A stretch of DNA of 12,985 bases, taken from contig CAYUZU010000054.1 of the NCBI GenBank assembly GCA_964448675.1, positions 1 through 12,985 on the forward strand, in the 5' to 3' direction. Position 1 is the first letter of the stretch. Each line of letters begins with the position of its first letter. The notes beneath the pieces are model-generated. The model did no database searches, was not told the DNA's origin, and saw only the letters and a list, made by a program, of their open reading frames with translations. The stretch is from CAYUZU01 sp964448675 (lineage in GTDB: Bacteria; Planctomycetota; Phycisphaerae; UBA1845; Fen-1342). The position numbers were made by a program, and so were the translations under genes. Shown here one piece after another: positions 6,264-12,985 of the stretch.

Positions 6264-6977
6264 CTAGGTGGTCGCCGTCGCGCGGGTTTGCTCAAAGACC
6301 TGGCCGTCGCGGATCTCGACGATCCGCTGGCAGCGTTGGGCCACGTTCATGTCGTGGGTGACCATGATGAGCGTGCGGCCCTGGCCGTGCAGCTCATCGA
6401 GCATGTCGAGAATCACCAGCCCGGTCTTCGAGTCGAGGTTGCCCGTCGGCTCGTCGGCGAGTATCACCGCCGGGTCGTTCACCAGGGCCCGGGCAATTGC
6501 GACGCGTTGTTGCTGGCCGCCCGATAACTCCTGCGGCCGGTGCTGGTAACGATCGGACAGGCCGACCTTGTCGATCAATTGCAAGGCAAGTTCTCGGCGT
6601 TGCCGCGGCGGGACGCCCTGGTAGAAGAGCGGCGTCTCGAGGTTCTCCAGCACGGTCTGGGTCGGGATCAGGTTGAAGCTCTGGAAGATGAAGCCGATCC
6701 GCCGGCCACGGATATCGGACAAGGCGTCGTCGTCCAGCCGCGACGTGTCGCGGCCGTCGAGGCGATAGACACCCGAGGTCGGCCGATCGAGACAGCCCAG
6801 GACGTTGAGCAGGGTGGACTTGCCGGAGCCGGAGGGGCCGACGATGGCGACGTATTCGCCGCGGTGGATCGTGACGTCGACGCCCCGGAGGGCGGTCACG
6901 GGGACGCCGTGGCCGGGCGGCCGGTAGACTTTGACGACGTTCTCGAACTCGACGACGGGCTGGGGCGGGGTACGCAT
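6264..6977 (-). CDS. ABC transporter ATP-binding protein of the LolD/MacB type
   Basis: The product has 237 residues, a lone nucleotide-binding domain. Residues 1-45 give VVEFENVVKVY and VTALRGVDVTIHRGEYVAIVG, typical of the LolD/MacB/FtsE group. Walker A is GPSGSGKST (47-55), the Q-loop glutamine Gln99 is in FIFQSFNLIPTQTVLEN (a hallmark of this group), the signature is LSGGQQQR (151-158), Walker B is VILADEPTGNLDS (171-183) and the switch histidine is His208 (VTHD). ATG at 6977 has GAGG five bases upstream. Such ATPases power mechanotransmission systems with FtsX-like permeases: lipoprotein release, macrolide and toxin export, or peptide sensing. No permease gene is adjacent on either side. 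The gene diverges from rpmE, with a 127-base shared upstream region. Confidence 0.94.
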   Translation of the reverse strand: MRTPPQPVVEFENVVKVYRPPGHGVPVTALRGVDVTIHRGEYVAIVGPSGSGKSTLLNVLGCLDRPTSGVYRLDGRDTSRLDDDALSDIRGRRIGFIFQSFNLIPTQTVLENLETPLFYQGVPPRQRRELALQLIDKVGLSDRYQHRPQELSGGQQQRVAIARALVNDPAVILADEPTGNLDSKTGLVILDMLDELHGQGRTLIMVTHDMNVAQRCQRIVEIRDGQVFEQTRATATT

Positions 6978-7014
6978 GATGTCCTCGGGGCCGGTGCCAG
7001 CGGCGGGAAAACGG

Positions 7015-7043
7015 TTGCCAAGCGGGCTCGACTGTGAGATACT
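7015..7043 (+). promoter_or_regulatory. Candidate promoter for rpmE
   Basis: TTGCCA (7015-7020) and GATACT (7038-7043) lie 17 bases apart, and TGA directly before the -10 gives an extended -10 element. Transcription would start about 55 bases before the rpmE ATG. No L31-binding leader structure is evident by eye. Confidence 0.5.
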
Positions 7044-7104
7044 ACAGGGTTCGTGCGTCAGCCGGAAGACCCCGGTGTCGAAAGCAGTCGAGGTGAGTGC
7101 GAAG

Positions 7105-7347
7105 ATGAAAACCGACATCCATCCGAAGTATGAAGAAATCGAGGTGCGCTGCGCCTGCGGGAACACCTTCAAGACGCGGTCGACGGTGAAGGAAATTCGC
7201 GTCGACATCTGCAACGCCTGCCACCCGTTCTACACGGGCAAGCAGAAGTTCGTGGACGCCACCGGCCGTGTTGAGCGGTTCCAGAAGAAGTTCGGCGGGC
7301 AGTACTTCGGCAAGAAGAAGAACGCGCCGGAGAAGGCGGGGCAGTAG
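7105..7347 (+). CDS. rpmE: 50S ribosomal protein L31, zinc-binding form
   Basis: L31 sits on the large ribosomal subunit at the bridge to the small subunit. The 80-residue product has the family opening MKTDIHPKYEEI and the blocks RCACGNTF, RSTV and CNACHPFYTGKQKFVD, with GRVERFQKKFG near the end. Cys16, Cys18, Cys36 and Cys39 form the zinc site of the C+ form, so this is the zinc-replete version, not the paralogue used in zinc starvation. ATG at 7105 fits the family and has GAGGTG nine bases upstream; longer in-frame starts would run through the promoter. The lysine-rich end (GKKKNAPEKAGQ) is slightly longer than in E. coli. prfA follows after 90 bases on the same strand, a common arrangement. 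Confidence 0.96.
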   Translation: MKTDIHPKYEEIEVRCACGNTFKTRSTVKEIRVDICNACHPFYTGKQKFVDATGRVERFQKKFGGQYFGKKKNAPEKAGQ

Positions 7348-7437
7348 CGACGCGACTGGCATGACGGACCGGCCCGCGGCCGCACCGCCCGGGCCGCGCG
7401 TGTTCGCAAAGCTGGTCGTTCGTGAGGGACCCTGTCG

Positions 7438-8529
7438 ATGGCCGTTGAAGATCCGTCCTGGATGGCGCGTGTGGCGGAGATGGCTGCGCGCTCCGAGCAC
7501 GTCGCCGCCGAAATGAACAAGCCCGCGGTGGCGTCCAACGGCGCGCTGATGAACAAGCTGGTCCGCGAGCACGGCTCGCTGGAGAAGCTCGCCAAGCCCT
7601 ACCGTGAATACCGTCAGATCACGGACCAACTCAACGAGTCCCTGCAGATCATCGCCGACGATGCCGACCCGGAGCTCAAGGAGCTCGCCGAGGCCGAGGT
7701 GCCCGAGTTGGAGCGGCGGCGCAACGAATTGCTCCAGGGCTTGCAGGAGAAGCTGGTCACCGGCGACGAAGCGTCGGTGCGTTCGATCATCGTGGAGATT
7801 CGCGCGGGCACCGGCGGCGAAGAGGCGGCCCTGTTCGCTGGCGAGCTGCTGAACATGTACACGCAGTACGCCCAGCGCAAGGGCTTCAAGGTCGACGTGC
7901 TGTCCATGTCGGAGTCGGAGCTGGGGGGCATCAAGGAAGCGATCCTGAACATCACCGGCGACGAGGTCTACCTGCACTATCGCTTCGAGGCCGGCGGACA
8001 CCGCGTGCAGCGCGTACCCAAGACCGAGGCCCAGGGTCGCATCCACACCTCCGCGGCCACCGTGGCCGTGCTGCCCGAGCCGGAGGAGGTCGAGGTCGAC
8101 ATCAACTGGGAGAAGGACGTGCTGGAGCACGTCAGCCGGGCCGGCGGCCCCGGCGGCCAGAACGTCAACAAGGTGTCCAGCGCGATCAAGCTGGAGCACC
8201 TGCCGACCGGCATCACCGTGTCGATGCGCGACGAGAAAAGCCAGCACAAGAACCGGGCCAAGGCGCGACGCATCCTGATGTCGCGCGTGTTCGACCACTT
8301 CATGACCCAGCAGCAGAACGAGCTGGCCAGCGAGCGCAAGACGATGGTCGGCAGTGGCGACCGCAGCGACCGCATCCGGACCTACAACTTCCCCCAAAAC
8401 CGCTGCACCGATCACCGCATCAACAAGGACGTATTCGGGCTGGAGCGCATCCTCACGGCGGGCGACTTCGACGAATTCCTCGAGGAGCTGCACGACCGCG
8501 ACCTGAAGCTACGGCTCGAAGCGCTCTAG
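7438..8529 (+). CDS. prfA: Peptide chain release factor 1 (RF1)
   Basis: RF1 recognises UAA and UAG stop codons and triggers hydrolysis of peptidyl-tRNA. The product has 363 residues, as usual. A helical domain (1-105) precedes the RF signature EIRAGTGGEEAALFA (120-134). The codon-recognition tripeptide is PKT (194-196), in HRVQRVPKTEAQGRIHTS; the PxT form marks RF1 (RF2 has SPF). The catalytic GGQ is Gly239-Gln241, in RAGGPGGQNVNKVSSAIKLEHLPTGI, followed by RDEKSQHKNRAKA. The C-terminal block DRIRTYNFPQNRCTDHRI is typical. ATG at 7438 has GAGGGA nine bases upstream. It is probably cotranscribed with rpmE. The methyltransferase gene prmC, which modifies the GGQ glutamine and often follows prfA, is not next to it here. 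Confidence 0.97.
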   Translation: MAVEDPSWMARVAEMAARSEHVAAEMNKPAVASNGALMNKLVREHGSLEKLAKPYREYRQITDQLNESLQIIADDADPELKELAEAEVPELERRRNELLQGLQEKLVTGDEASVRSIIVEIRAGTGGEEAALFAGELLNMYTQYAQRKGFKVDVLSMSESELGGIKEAILNITGDEVYLHYRFEAGGHRVQRVPKTEAQGRIHTSAATVAVLPEPEEVEVDINWEKDVLEHVSRAGGPGGQNVNKVSSAIKLEHLPTGITVSMRDEKSQHKNRAKARRILMSRVFDHFMTQQQNELASERKTMVGSGDRSDRIRTYNFPQNRCTDHRINKDVFGLERILTAGDFDEFLEELHDRDLKLRLEAL

Positions 8530-8734
8530 CTGTCGCAGAGCAGCAACCAGCGAATGCGGGCGCCGGGAGTGACGGAGGGCGTGATAAGGGGACAAGGCAA
8601 AGGGTGACAGGGGCCGGAAGCCGGGATCTGGCTACGAGACGGGGCGCGCGGGACTGTGTCCATACGGCGACGCGGCACCGACTAGCCGCCGAGCGCTGAA
8701 AGCTGACGGCGACGATAGACGGACGACTCTCCCC

Positions 8735-8977
8735 ATGGGCCGTACACGCTGTGACTGCAAGCAACTGAGCTTCGTCGGGCTGCGATCCTTCGCGCGGCGA
8801 CACGGGATCACCGACATCCGCGAGCTCATCGCACAGACCGGCTGCTGCACCGGCTGCGGCACCTGTCGCCCGCACCTGGAAGAATTCCTCCGCACCGGCA
8901 AAGTGCACTACGACGGGCAGGCGTTCAAGCTGCCCGACGTCGAATGGCCCCCCGATCCGGACGCCGACCCCGAGTGA
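8735..8977 (+). CDS. BFD-like [2Fe-2S]-binding protein
   Basis: The 80-residue product shows the BFD (bacterioferritin-associated ferredoxin) cysteine pattern: CDC at 6-8, then CGTC at 41-44 in GCCTGCGTCRPHLEEFL. Cys6, Cys8, Cys41 and Cys44 are the likely [2Fe-2S] ligands; Cys37 and Cys38 are extra. Between them, LRSFARRHGITDIRELIAQTG forms the expected helical part. The domain occurs in Bfd, which releases iron from bacterioferritin, and as an electron-transfer unit in larger proteins such as NirB or NifU. The acidic tail (PPDPDADPE) is unusual. The start lacks a clear ribosome site, so ATG at 8735 rests on position before the first cysteines. It lies 205 bases after prfA, with no ORF of coding character between, and converges on the kinase gene. 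Iron or redox role inferred; no bacterioferritin gene is visible. Confidence 0.78.
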   Translation: MGRTRCDCKQLSFVGLRSFARRHGITDIRELIAQTGCCTGCGTCRPHLEEFLRTGKVHYDGQAFKLPDVEWPPDPDADPE

Positions 8978-8989
8978 GAACCGCCGGCA

Positions 8990-9010
8990 CCGGGCTGCGT
9001 CCGGGCCCGG
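8990..9010. terminator. GC hairpin between convergent genes
   Basis: CCGGGC (8990-8995) and GCCCGG (9005-9010) can form a hairpin with a nine-base loop, 12 bases after the stop of the BFD-like gene and before the end of the convergent kinase gene. There is no T-run, so it is only a weak candidate. Confidence 0.25.
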
Positions 9011-9058
9011 CCACGCCTGCCATGGGGCGCTGTGCGCACCGCCGGCCGCCGCCGCACC

Positions 9059-12000
9059 TCACGCATCCCGCTCGTCCGCGGCCGGACGCGCGATCACCCG
9101 CGGTAGTGTCACCGTCATCGTCGTGCCGCGGCCGCGCACACTATCGATACGGATCGTCCCGCGGTGCGCGGTGATGATGCCGTGCACGATGCTGAGCCCC
9201 ATGCCCGTCCCCCCCTGCTCGGCGCGCGTCGTGAAGAACGGGTCGAATGCCATCTGCTGCTCCTCGTGCGTCATGCCGCGGCCCGCGTCGCGCACTTCCA
9301 CGGTGACCTCCGTCGCCGCCGGCACGACCCGCACCTGCACGCCCCCCCCCGGCTGGCTGGCCTGCACGGCGTTGCGGATGATGTTGACCAGCGCCTGCTG
9401 CAGTTCGATCGGATTCCCGTGAATGCGGCCGTCGCCCTCGGCCCGCTCGAGCTCGACGCGGACCCGCTCGCGTTCGGCGTGCTCGCGCGCCACGTCGACG
9501 GCCTGCCACACCACCTTGCGCAGGTCGAGCGACCAGCGCTCCCCCGGCCGCTGTCGCGCGAACTGCAGCACACCCTTGACGATCTGCCCACAGCGCTTGG
9601 TCTCGCTGACGATGTCCTCCAGCGCTTCCTGCTGCACCTGCGGTTGTTCGCGCGCCCCCAGCGCCACCCGCGCACTGAGCCGGATCGACGCCAGCGGGTT
9701 GTTGATCTCGTGCGCGATGCCCGCGGCCAGCGTGCCCAATGACGCCAGCCGCTCGGCATCCCGCAGCGCCTTGCGCGAGCCCTCGAGCTCGCGCGTGCGG
9801 CGCTCGACCAGCTCCTCGAGGTGCTCGCGGTGATTCGCCAGCTCCTGTTCGACGCGCTTCCGCTCGGTGATGTCCAGGTACGTCAGCGACAGGAACTGCA
9901 GGTCGCCTTGCGCGTCGCGAATCGCCGTCCCGTTGACCAGGATCGGGAAGACGCTGCCGTCGCGCCGCTTGTGCCACGCTTCCTCCGCCGTGAAGCCGCC
10001 CTCACGCTCCAGCCGGGCCAGCAGAAGGTCGATATGGTCCATCTGGGCTCGTGTGTGCAGCACGCTCAGCGGCTGGTGCAGCAGCTCGTCGACCGACCAG
10101 CCGTGCATGGCCGCCAGCGCCGCGTTGGCGTACTGCACCCGCTGTTCGCGGTCGATGATCACCGAGCCGTACTGCGCCGAGTCGGAGACCGTCTTGAACT
10201 TGCGCACCTCGTCTTCCGCCAGGCGGCGATCGGTAATGTCGACATGCGTGATCACGCCCCAGGTCTGACCGGCGTGCCGGAAGTGCGTGACCCGCATCAG
10301 GAACCAGTAGGCCTGCGTCGGCTGGCCCGGGCGGTGGCATGGATACTCGAAGCTGTATTCCGCCCGCCGCCCCGCGATCACGGCGGCAATCCCCGCAACC
10401 GCCGCCCCCAGCTCGCTTCCGCCCGTCTCGGCGGCCGCCCGGCACACCTCGAGGTAGTTGCAGCCGATGCCGAAGTGCTCGGCTTCCAACTCGTTGTCGC
10501 GCGCGAAGCGGCGCCACGCCTCGTTCACTGCGACGATCGTGCCGCGCGTGTTGAGGATGGCCAGCTGCGCCGACAGCCCGTTGACGGTCGCGCTGAGAAA
10601 CTCCTGCGACTGGCGGATTTCCTCCTGAGCCCGGCGCGTCTCGGTGACGTCGGCCGCGATCAGCAGGATCGTGTCGACGGTTCCGTCGCGCCCCCGCTCC
10701 GGCACCAGCCGCGCGTGATAGCGCCGCGCCCCCTCGACGCCGACGTACGAGAAATCGAGCTCCGCAGCCGCCTCGGTCGCGAATACCGCGCGATACGACT
10801 TCTCCAGCAGGCCGCACAGATCGACCGGCAAACCGACCTCCCGCGACGTCCGTCCCAGCCCGCCGCGCGACACCCCCGTCACCTCCTGAAAGCGACGGTT
10901 GAAGAACACGTAGCGCAAGGCGCGATCCACCCGCGTCACGATGTCCGGCAGGTTGTTCGCCAGCGCTTCGATTTCCGCCGATTGCCGCGCCAGGCGTTCC
11001 TGCGACAGGCGCATCTCGGTCAGGTCCACCCCGGTCCCCAGCACACGCCGCGGGCCCCCGTTCTCCCCGGCCTCGAGCACGCTCAGCCAGATCCGCAGCC
11101 AGTGCCAGCCGCCGCGGCTGTCGCGCACGCGTAGCTCCGCCTTCAGATGCTCCCCCTGGTGGAGTGTGCTCAGCTGGTCGAGCAACGTGTACGCCTCCTG
11201 GCGATCCTCGGGGTGCACCAGCTCCAGAATTGTCTCGAGATCGACCAGTGCCGCCTGCTCGGCGTTCATCCCCAGGAACGCCTGCAGCTCGCGATTGGCG
11301 TAGCGCAGCCGGTCTTCGACAAAGTCGTACACGTACAGCAGACTCGGGCTGATCTCGCTGATCGCGTTCAGCAACTGGCGCGATTCATGCAACGCCTGCT
11401 CGGTCCCGCGTTGCGTCGCCTGCGTCTCCGCCCGGTCCAGCGCGAGCGCGATGTCTTCGACCAGCCTGGCGAACAGCACGTCGGCCTCCGGGATCGCCTC
11501 TGCCGGGGCGCGCAGGGCCACCGTCAGCGTGCCCATCACGCGGCCCTCGTGCACCAGCGCCCCCGTAAGCGCCCCGCATTCTCCGCAAACCCCGCGCACC
11601 GGACACGCCTGGCACAGCCCGTCGTGCGGCGTCAAGCGTGCCGGTCCCGGGTCCGCCGCCAGCCGTGCCACACACCCGCCGCAATCGCCTTCCAGCAACC
11701 GCCGCCGGAGCTCCGCAAACGCCGCCCCGAAACCCGCCTGCGCCACGTATCTCACGCGGCCGGCATCATCATGGCGGGTCATCCAGGCGGCCCGGTAGCT
11801 GCCGGTCGCCGTCAGTTGGTCAACGATATGCCGCACCAGCACCGCAGCGTCGCCCTCGGTGGCGGCCGAACGCTGCACGGCGCGGGTCGCCGCGAGCACC
11901 GCCAGGGCGTGGTCGAGCCGCGCCGCGGCCCGGCGCTCGTCTCCGAGCCGCACACGGTCGGGAACCACGCCGTCGGGGATTGGCTGTATCGGGTGGGTTG

Positions 12001-12097
12001 CAGGTTCGGCGGGGCCGTCCCGGCGCGTGTCGCTCGTGCGCGGGGGCACCGACCGCCCGTCGGGCTGTCCAGACTCCATCCGTGGCGACCTGGGCAT
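9059..12097 (-). CDS. Soluble multi-PAS sensor histidine kinase with Cys-rich GAF-like domain
   Basis: The product has about 1012 residues with no membrane segment, so it senses in the cytoplasm. Order: a GAF-like domain (about 55-222) with six cysteines in its middle (139, 142, 162, 165, 171, 174); four PAS domains (about 239-366, 374-490, 494-625, 631-748), each ending in a D-[LVI]-T motif; a coiled coil (about 745-785); HisKA with phosphorylated His796 in GIAHEINNPLASI; and HATPase_c with N box (Asn909 in NIIRNAVQAS), G1 DAGRGM (937-942), F box FDPFFTT and G2 GGTGMGLSIV. The HEINNP form is typical of NtrB/FixL-like kinases. ATG at 12097 has GGAGA about seven bases upstream; the frame also runs open through the tRNA gene, but those codons cannot belong. 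No receiver domain or adjacent regulator is seen. The FixJ-type regulator at 4144-4800 is a possible partner. Confidence 0.93.
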   Translation of the reverse strand: MPRSPRMESGQPDGRSVPPRTSDTRRDGPAEPATHPIQPIPDGVVPDRVRLGDERRAAARLDHALAVLAATRAVQRSAATEGDAAVLVRHIVDQLTATGSYRAAWMTRHDDAGRVRYVAQAGFGAAFAELRRRLLEGDCGGCVARLAADPGPARLTPHDGLCQACPVRGVCGECGALTGALVHEGRVMGTLTVALRAPAEAIPEADVLFARLVEDIALALDRAETQATQRGTEQALHESRQLLNAISEISPSLLYVYDFVEDRLRYANRELQAFLGMNAEQAALVDLETILELVHPEDRQEAYTLLDQLSTLHQGEHLKAELRVRDSRGGWHWLRIWLSVLEAGENGGPRRVLGTGVDLTEMRLSQERLARQSAEIEALANNLPDIVTRVDRALRYVFFNRRFQEVTGVSRGGLGRTSREVGLPVDLCGLLEKSYRAVFATEAAAELDFSYVGVEGARRYHARLVPERGRDGTVDTILLIAADVTETRRAQEEIRQSQEFLSATVNGLSAQLAILNTRGTIVAVNEAWRRFARDNELEAEHFGIGCNYLEVCRAAAETGGSELGAAVAGIAAVIAGRRAEYSFEYPCHRPGQPTQAYWFLMRVTHFRHAGQTWGVITHVDITDRRLAEDEVRKFKTVSDSAQYGSVIIDREQRVQYANAALAAMHGWSVDELLHQPLSVLHTRAQMDHIDLLLARLEREGGFTAEEAWHKRRDGSVFPILVNGTAIRDAQGDLQFLSLTYLDITERKRVEQELANHREHLEELVERRTRELEGSRKALRDAERLASLGTLAAGIAHEINNPLASIRLSARVALGAREQPQVQQEALEDIVSETKRCGQIVKGVLQFARQRPGERWSLDLRKVVWQAVDVAREHAERERVRVELERAEGDGRIHGNPIELQQALVNIIRNAVQASQPGGGVQVRVVPAATEVTVEVRDAGRGMTHEEQQMAFDPFFTTRAEQGGTGMGLSIVHGIITAHRGTIRIDSVRGRGTTMTVTLPRVIARPAADERDA

Positions 12098-12200
12098 TGC
12101 GTGTCTCCACCACCCGTCTATCGGCCCGTCCGGGGCGCCGGGCATTGCCGGCCAGCCGGCCTGCGCCGCCGCACCCCGACGCGATCTTGCTGTCTCCGAA

Positions 12201-12286
12201 CGGAGTGGGCGGGATTCGAACCCGCGGTACGCGAAGCGTACACACGCTTTCCAAGCGTGCTCCTTCAGCCACTCGGACACCACTCC
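12201..12286 (-). tRNA. tRNA-Ser, anticodon GGA
   Basis: On the minus strand the acceptor GGAGTGG (12286-12280) pairs with CCACTCC (12208-12202), followed by discriminator G at 12201. The anticodon stem CACGC/GCGTG closes the loop TTGGAAA, with anticodon GGA (12252 to 12250), reading UCC and UCU. A long variable arm (GTACGC, TTC, GCGTAC) is diagnostic of a class II tRNA such as serine. The T arm GCGGG TTCGAAT CCCGC is perfect. CCA is not encoded. The kinase gene lies on the same strand 103 bases downstream. Confidence 0.97.
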
Positions 12287-12298
12287 AGGGCCGTTTTG

Positions 12299-12321
12299 AC
12301 CTAAACCCTTCACCTAAACCC
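12299..12321. repeat. Ten-base direct repeat before the tRNA gene
   Basis: ACCTAAACCC occurs at 12299-12308 and again at 12312-12321, a period of 13 bases. It lies just upstream of the tRNA-Ser 5' end and in the gap to the next plus-strand gene. It may be an operator, part of an attachment region, or chance. Confidence 0.6.
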
Positions 12322-12382
12322 GATGCCGACCTACTACTCCTCCTGATTGCCTGAAATCGGTTTCGGGGAGCTTCCAGACAAC

Positions 12383-12985
12383 ATGGCTCGACCACGCGTT
12401 TACGTCAACGAGTACGGCAAGCCCGTAAAAACGAATACGGGCGTCAGCTACAACAAGGTACGCCACCGCTTCTACATTATTCGGGAAGGCGGGAAGCGGC
12501 AAGAGTTCAAAACCTGGCAAGAGGCACGGGCAGCATACCAGGGCCAGCAAGCCCCCGGTCGGAAGATGGTGGCGGTCGAGGACACCCAGCCGCTCGGGGA
12601 GATACTGCCGCGTATTCGCTTTGGCCCGATTCCCGACCCCGAACTTCCACCGGGCCCGAAGCTGCCGCCGGATTGGAAGCCCAAGCGGTACAAGTACTAC
12701 GCAGAAGATGACATCCTCGGGTACGTCAAGCAGCAGCTGCAGGAAGCCTCGCGGATCAGGGCTTCAAAGTTCAGAAAGAGGGGTTTCTGCGAAATACCGG
12801 CAACGGCTCAAATCGATTTGCGGATCTGATCGCGATCAATCCAGCGACGAAGGAGCTCCAGATCATCCAGGTCGGTGATATCAACCAGTCGCTCGGCGTT
12901 CCCGTCGGCCGCGAATTGGATGCCCTAAACGACATCCTGCTCAACTCGGAAGCCGGTGGCAAATTCCTGAAGTTCTTGAACGATC
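12383..12985 (+). pseudogene. Frameshifted two-part gene: Arm-type-like N-terminus, possible PD-(D/E)XK-like C-terminus (3' end outside window)
   Basis: From ATG 12383 the first frame gives about 122 good residues: MARPRVYVNEYGKPVKTNTG, VSYNKVRHRFYII and FKTWQEARAAYQG, a basic Arm-type-like region resembling planctomycete integrase N-termini; then a proline-rich linker (80-100) and YAEDDILGYVKQQLQEA. That frame then degrades and stops at 12829. The frame one base back, from 12748, carries on convincingly to the window edge: LADQGFKVQKEGFLRNTGNG, NRFADLIAINPATKELQIIQVG, VPVGRELDALNDILL, GGKFLKFLND. One missing base near 12746-12751 restores a continuous protein (EA-LADQGFKV). Acidic Asp148 and E-x-Q at 158-160 would fit a PD-(D/E)XK-type nuclease, and the QVG..PV.RE..AL.DI pattern recalls some bacterial toxin nucleases; this is tentative. 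The ribosome site is weak (GGGGAG, 12 bases). Third positions are less GC-biased than in neighbours, hinting at transfer. Confidence 0.5.

Noticed and set aside
7042..8493. Long minus-strand open frame opposite rpmE and prfA
   Set aside because: It covers two certain genes in antisense and has shadow-like composition.
8530..8734. Minus-strand frames and possible leader in the gap between prfA and the BFD-like gene
   Set aside because: The frames lack ribosome sites and coding bias; nothing supportable was found in this gap.
12147..12160. GCCGGC-CA-GCCGGC repeat between tRNA and kinase
   Set aside because: The hexamer is itself a palindrome and common in GC-rich DNA; a two-base loop is too tight for a terminator.
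9821..12304. Two long plus-strand open frames (437 and 385 codons) opposite the kinase
   Set aside because: They mirror the kinase codons; the second also runs through the tRNA gene. No domain is seen in either.
12098..12313. Extension of the kinase frame by 72 codons to an upstream start at 12313
   Set aside because: These codons read through the whole tRNA-Ser gene, and the ATG at 12097 has its own ribosome site.
12299..12321. Telomere-like look of the repeat (GGGTTTAGG on the minus strand)
   Set aside because: Only two copies with an odd period in a bacterial context; kept only as a direct repeat.

Overview
The window reads as chromosome of a GC-rich bacterium, most likely a planctomycete (Planctomycetota). 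Pointers are a secreted protein with the planctomycete type of formylglycine-generating-enzyme-like (SUMF1) N-terminus at the left edge, a possible recombinase tail of a kind I associate with planctomycetes, strongly GC-biased third codon positions, and a mosaic gene order of short housekeeping units among regulators. The placement rests on recalled protein style, not on a search.

Layout, left to right. 1-313: 5' end of a secreted SUMF1-like gene on the minus strand. 584-1056: apparently broken genes, a plus-strand gene with a good ribosome site and a frame change, facing a possible minus-strand recombinase tail. 1057-1305: small acidic unknown protein (minus). 1435-2574: PLP-dependent class V aminotransferase-fold enzyme (minus), divergent from hslU (2755-4095, plus), the unfoldase of the HslUV protease, with no hslV in sight. 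4144-4800: FixJ-type response regulator (minus), preceded by a possible 60-residue ORF (4824-5006). 5222-6004: FliA/WhiG-type sigma factor (minus). 6264-6977: LolD/MacB-type ABC ATPase without a permease (minus). 7105-8529: rpmE and prfA in tandem (plus), then a small BFD-like [2Fe-2S] protein (8735-8977). 9059-12097: a soluble sensor histidine kinase of about 1012 residues with a Cys-rich GAF-like domain and four PAS domains (minus). 12201-12286: tRNA-Ser(GGA) (minus). 12383 to the end: an unfamiliar two-part gene (plus), with an Arm-type-like basic N-terminus and a possible nuclease-like C-terminal part, broken by a one-base frameshift.

Functionally this is translation (L31, RF1, tRNA-Ser), protein quality control (HslU), and regulation (sigma factor, response regulator, multi-PAS kinase). 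The FixJ regulator and the kinase could be partners, since both lack an adjacent partner and have fitting architectures, but this is inference. The least ordinary parts are the frameshifted gene beside the tRNA, the broken genes at 584-1056, and the Cys-rich kinase input domain lying opposite an Fe-S protein. I found no CRISPR array, complete insertion sequence or rRNA.
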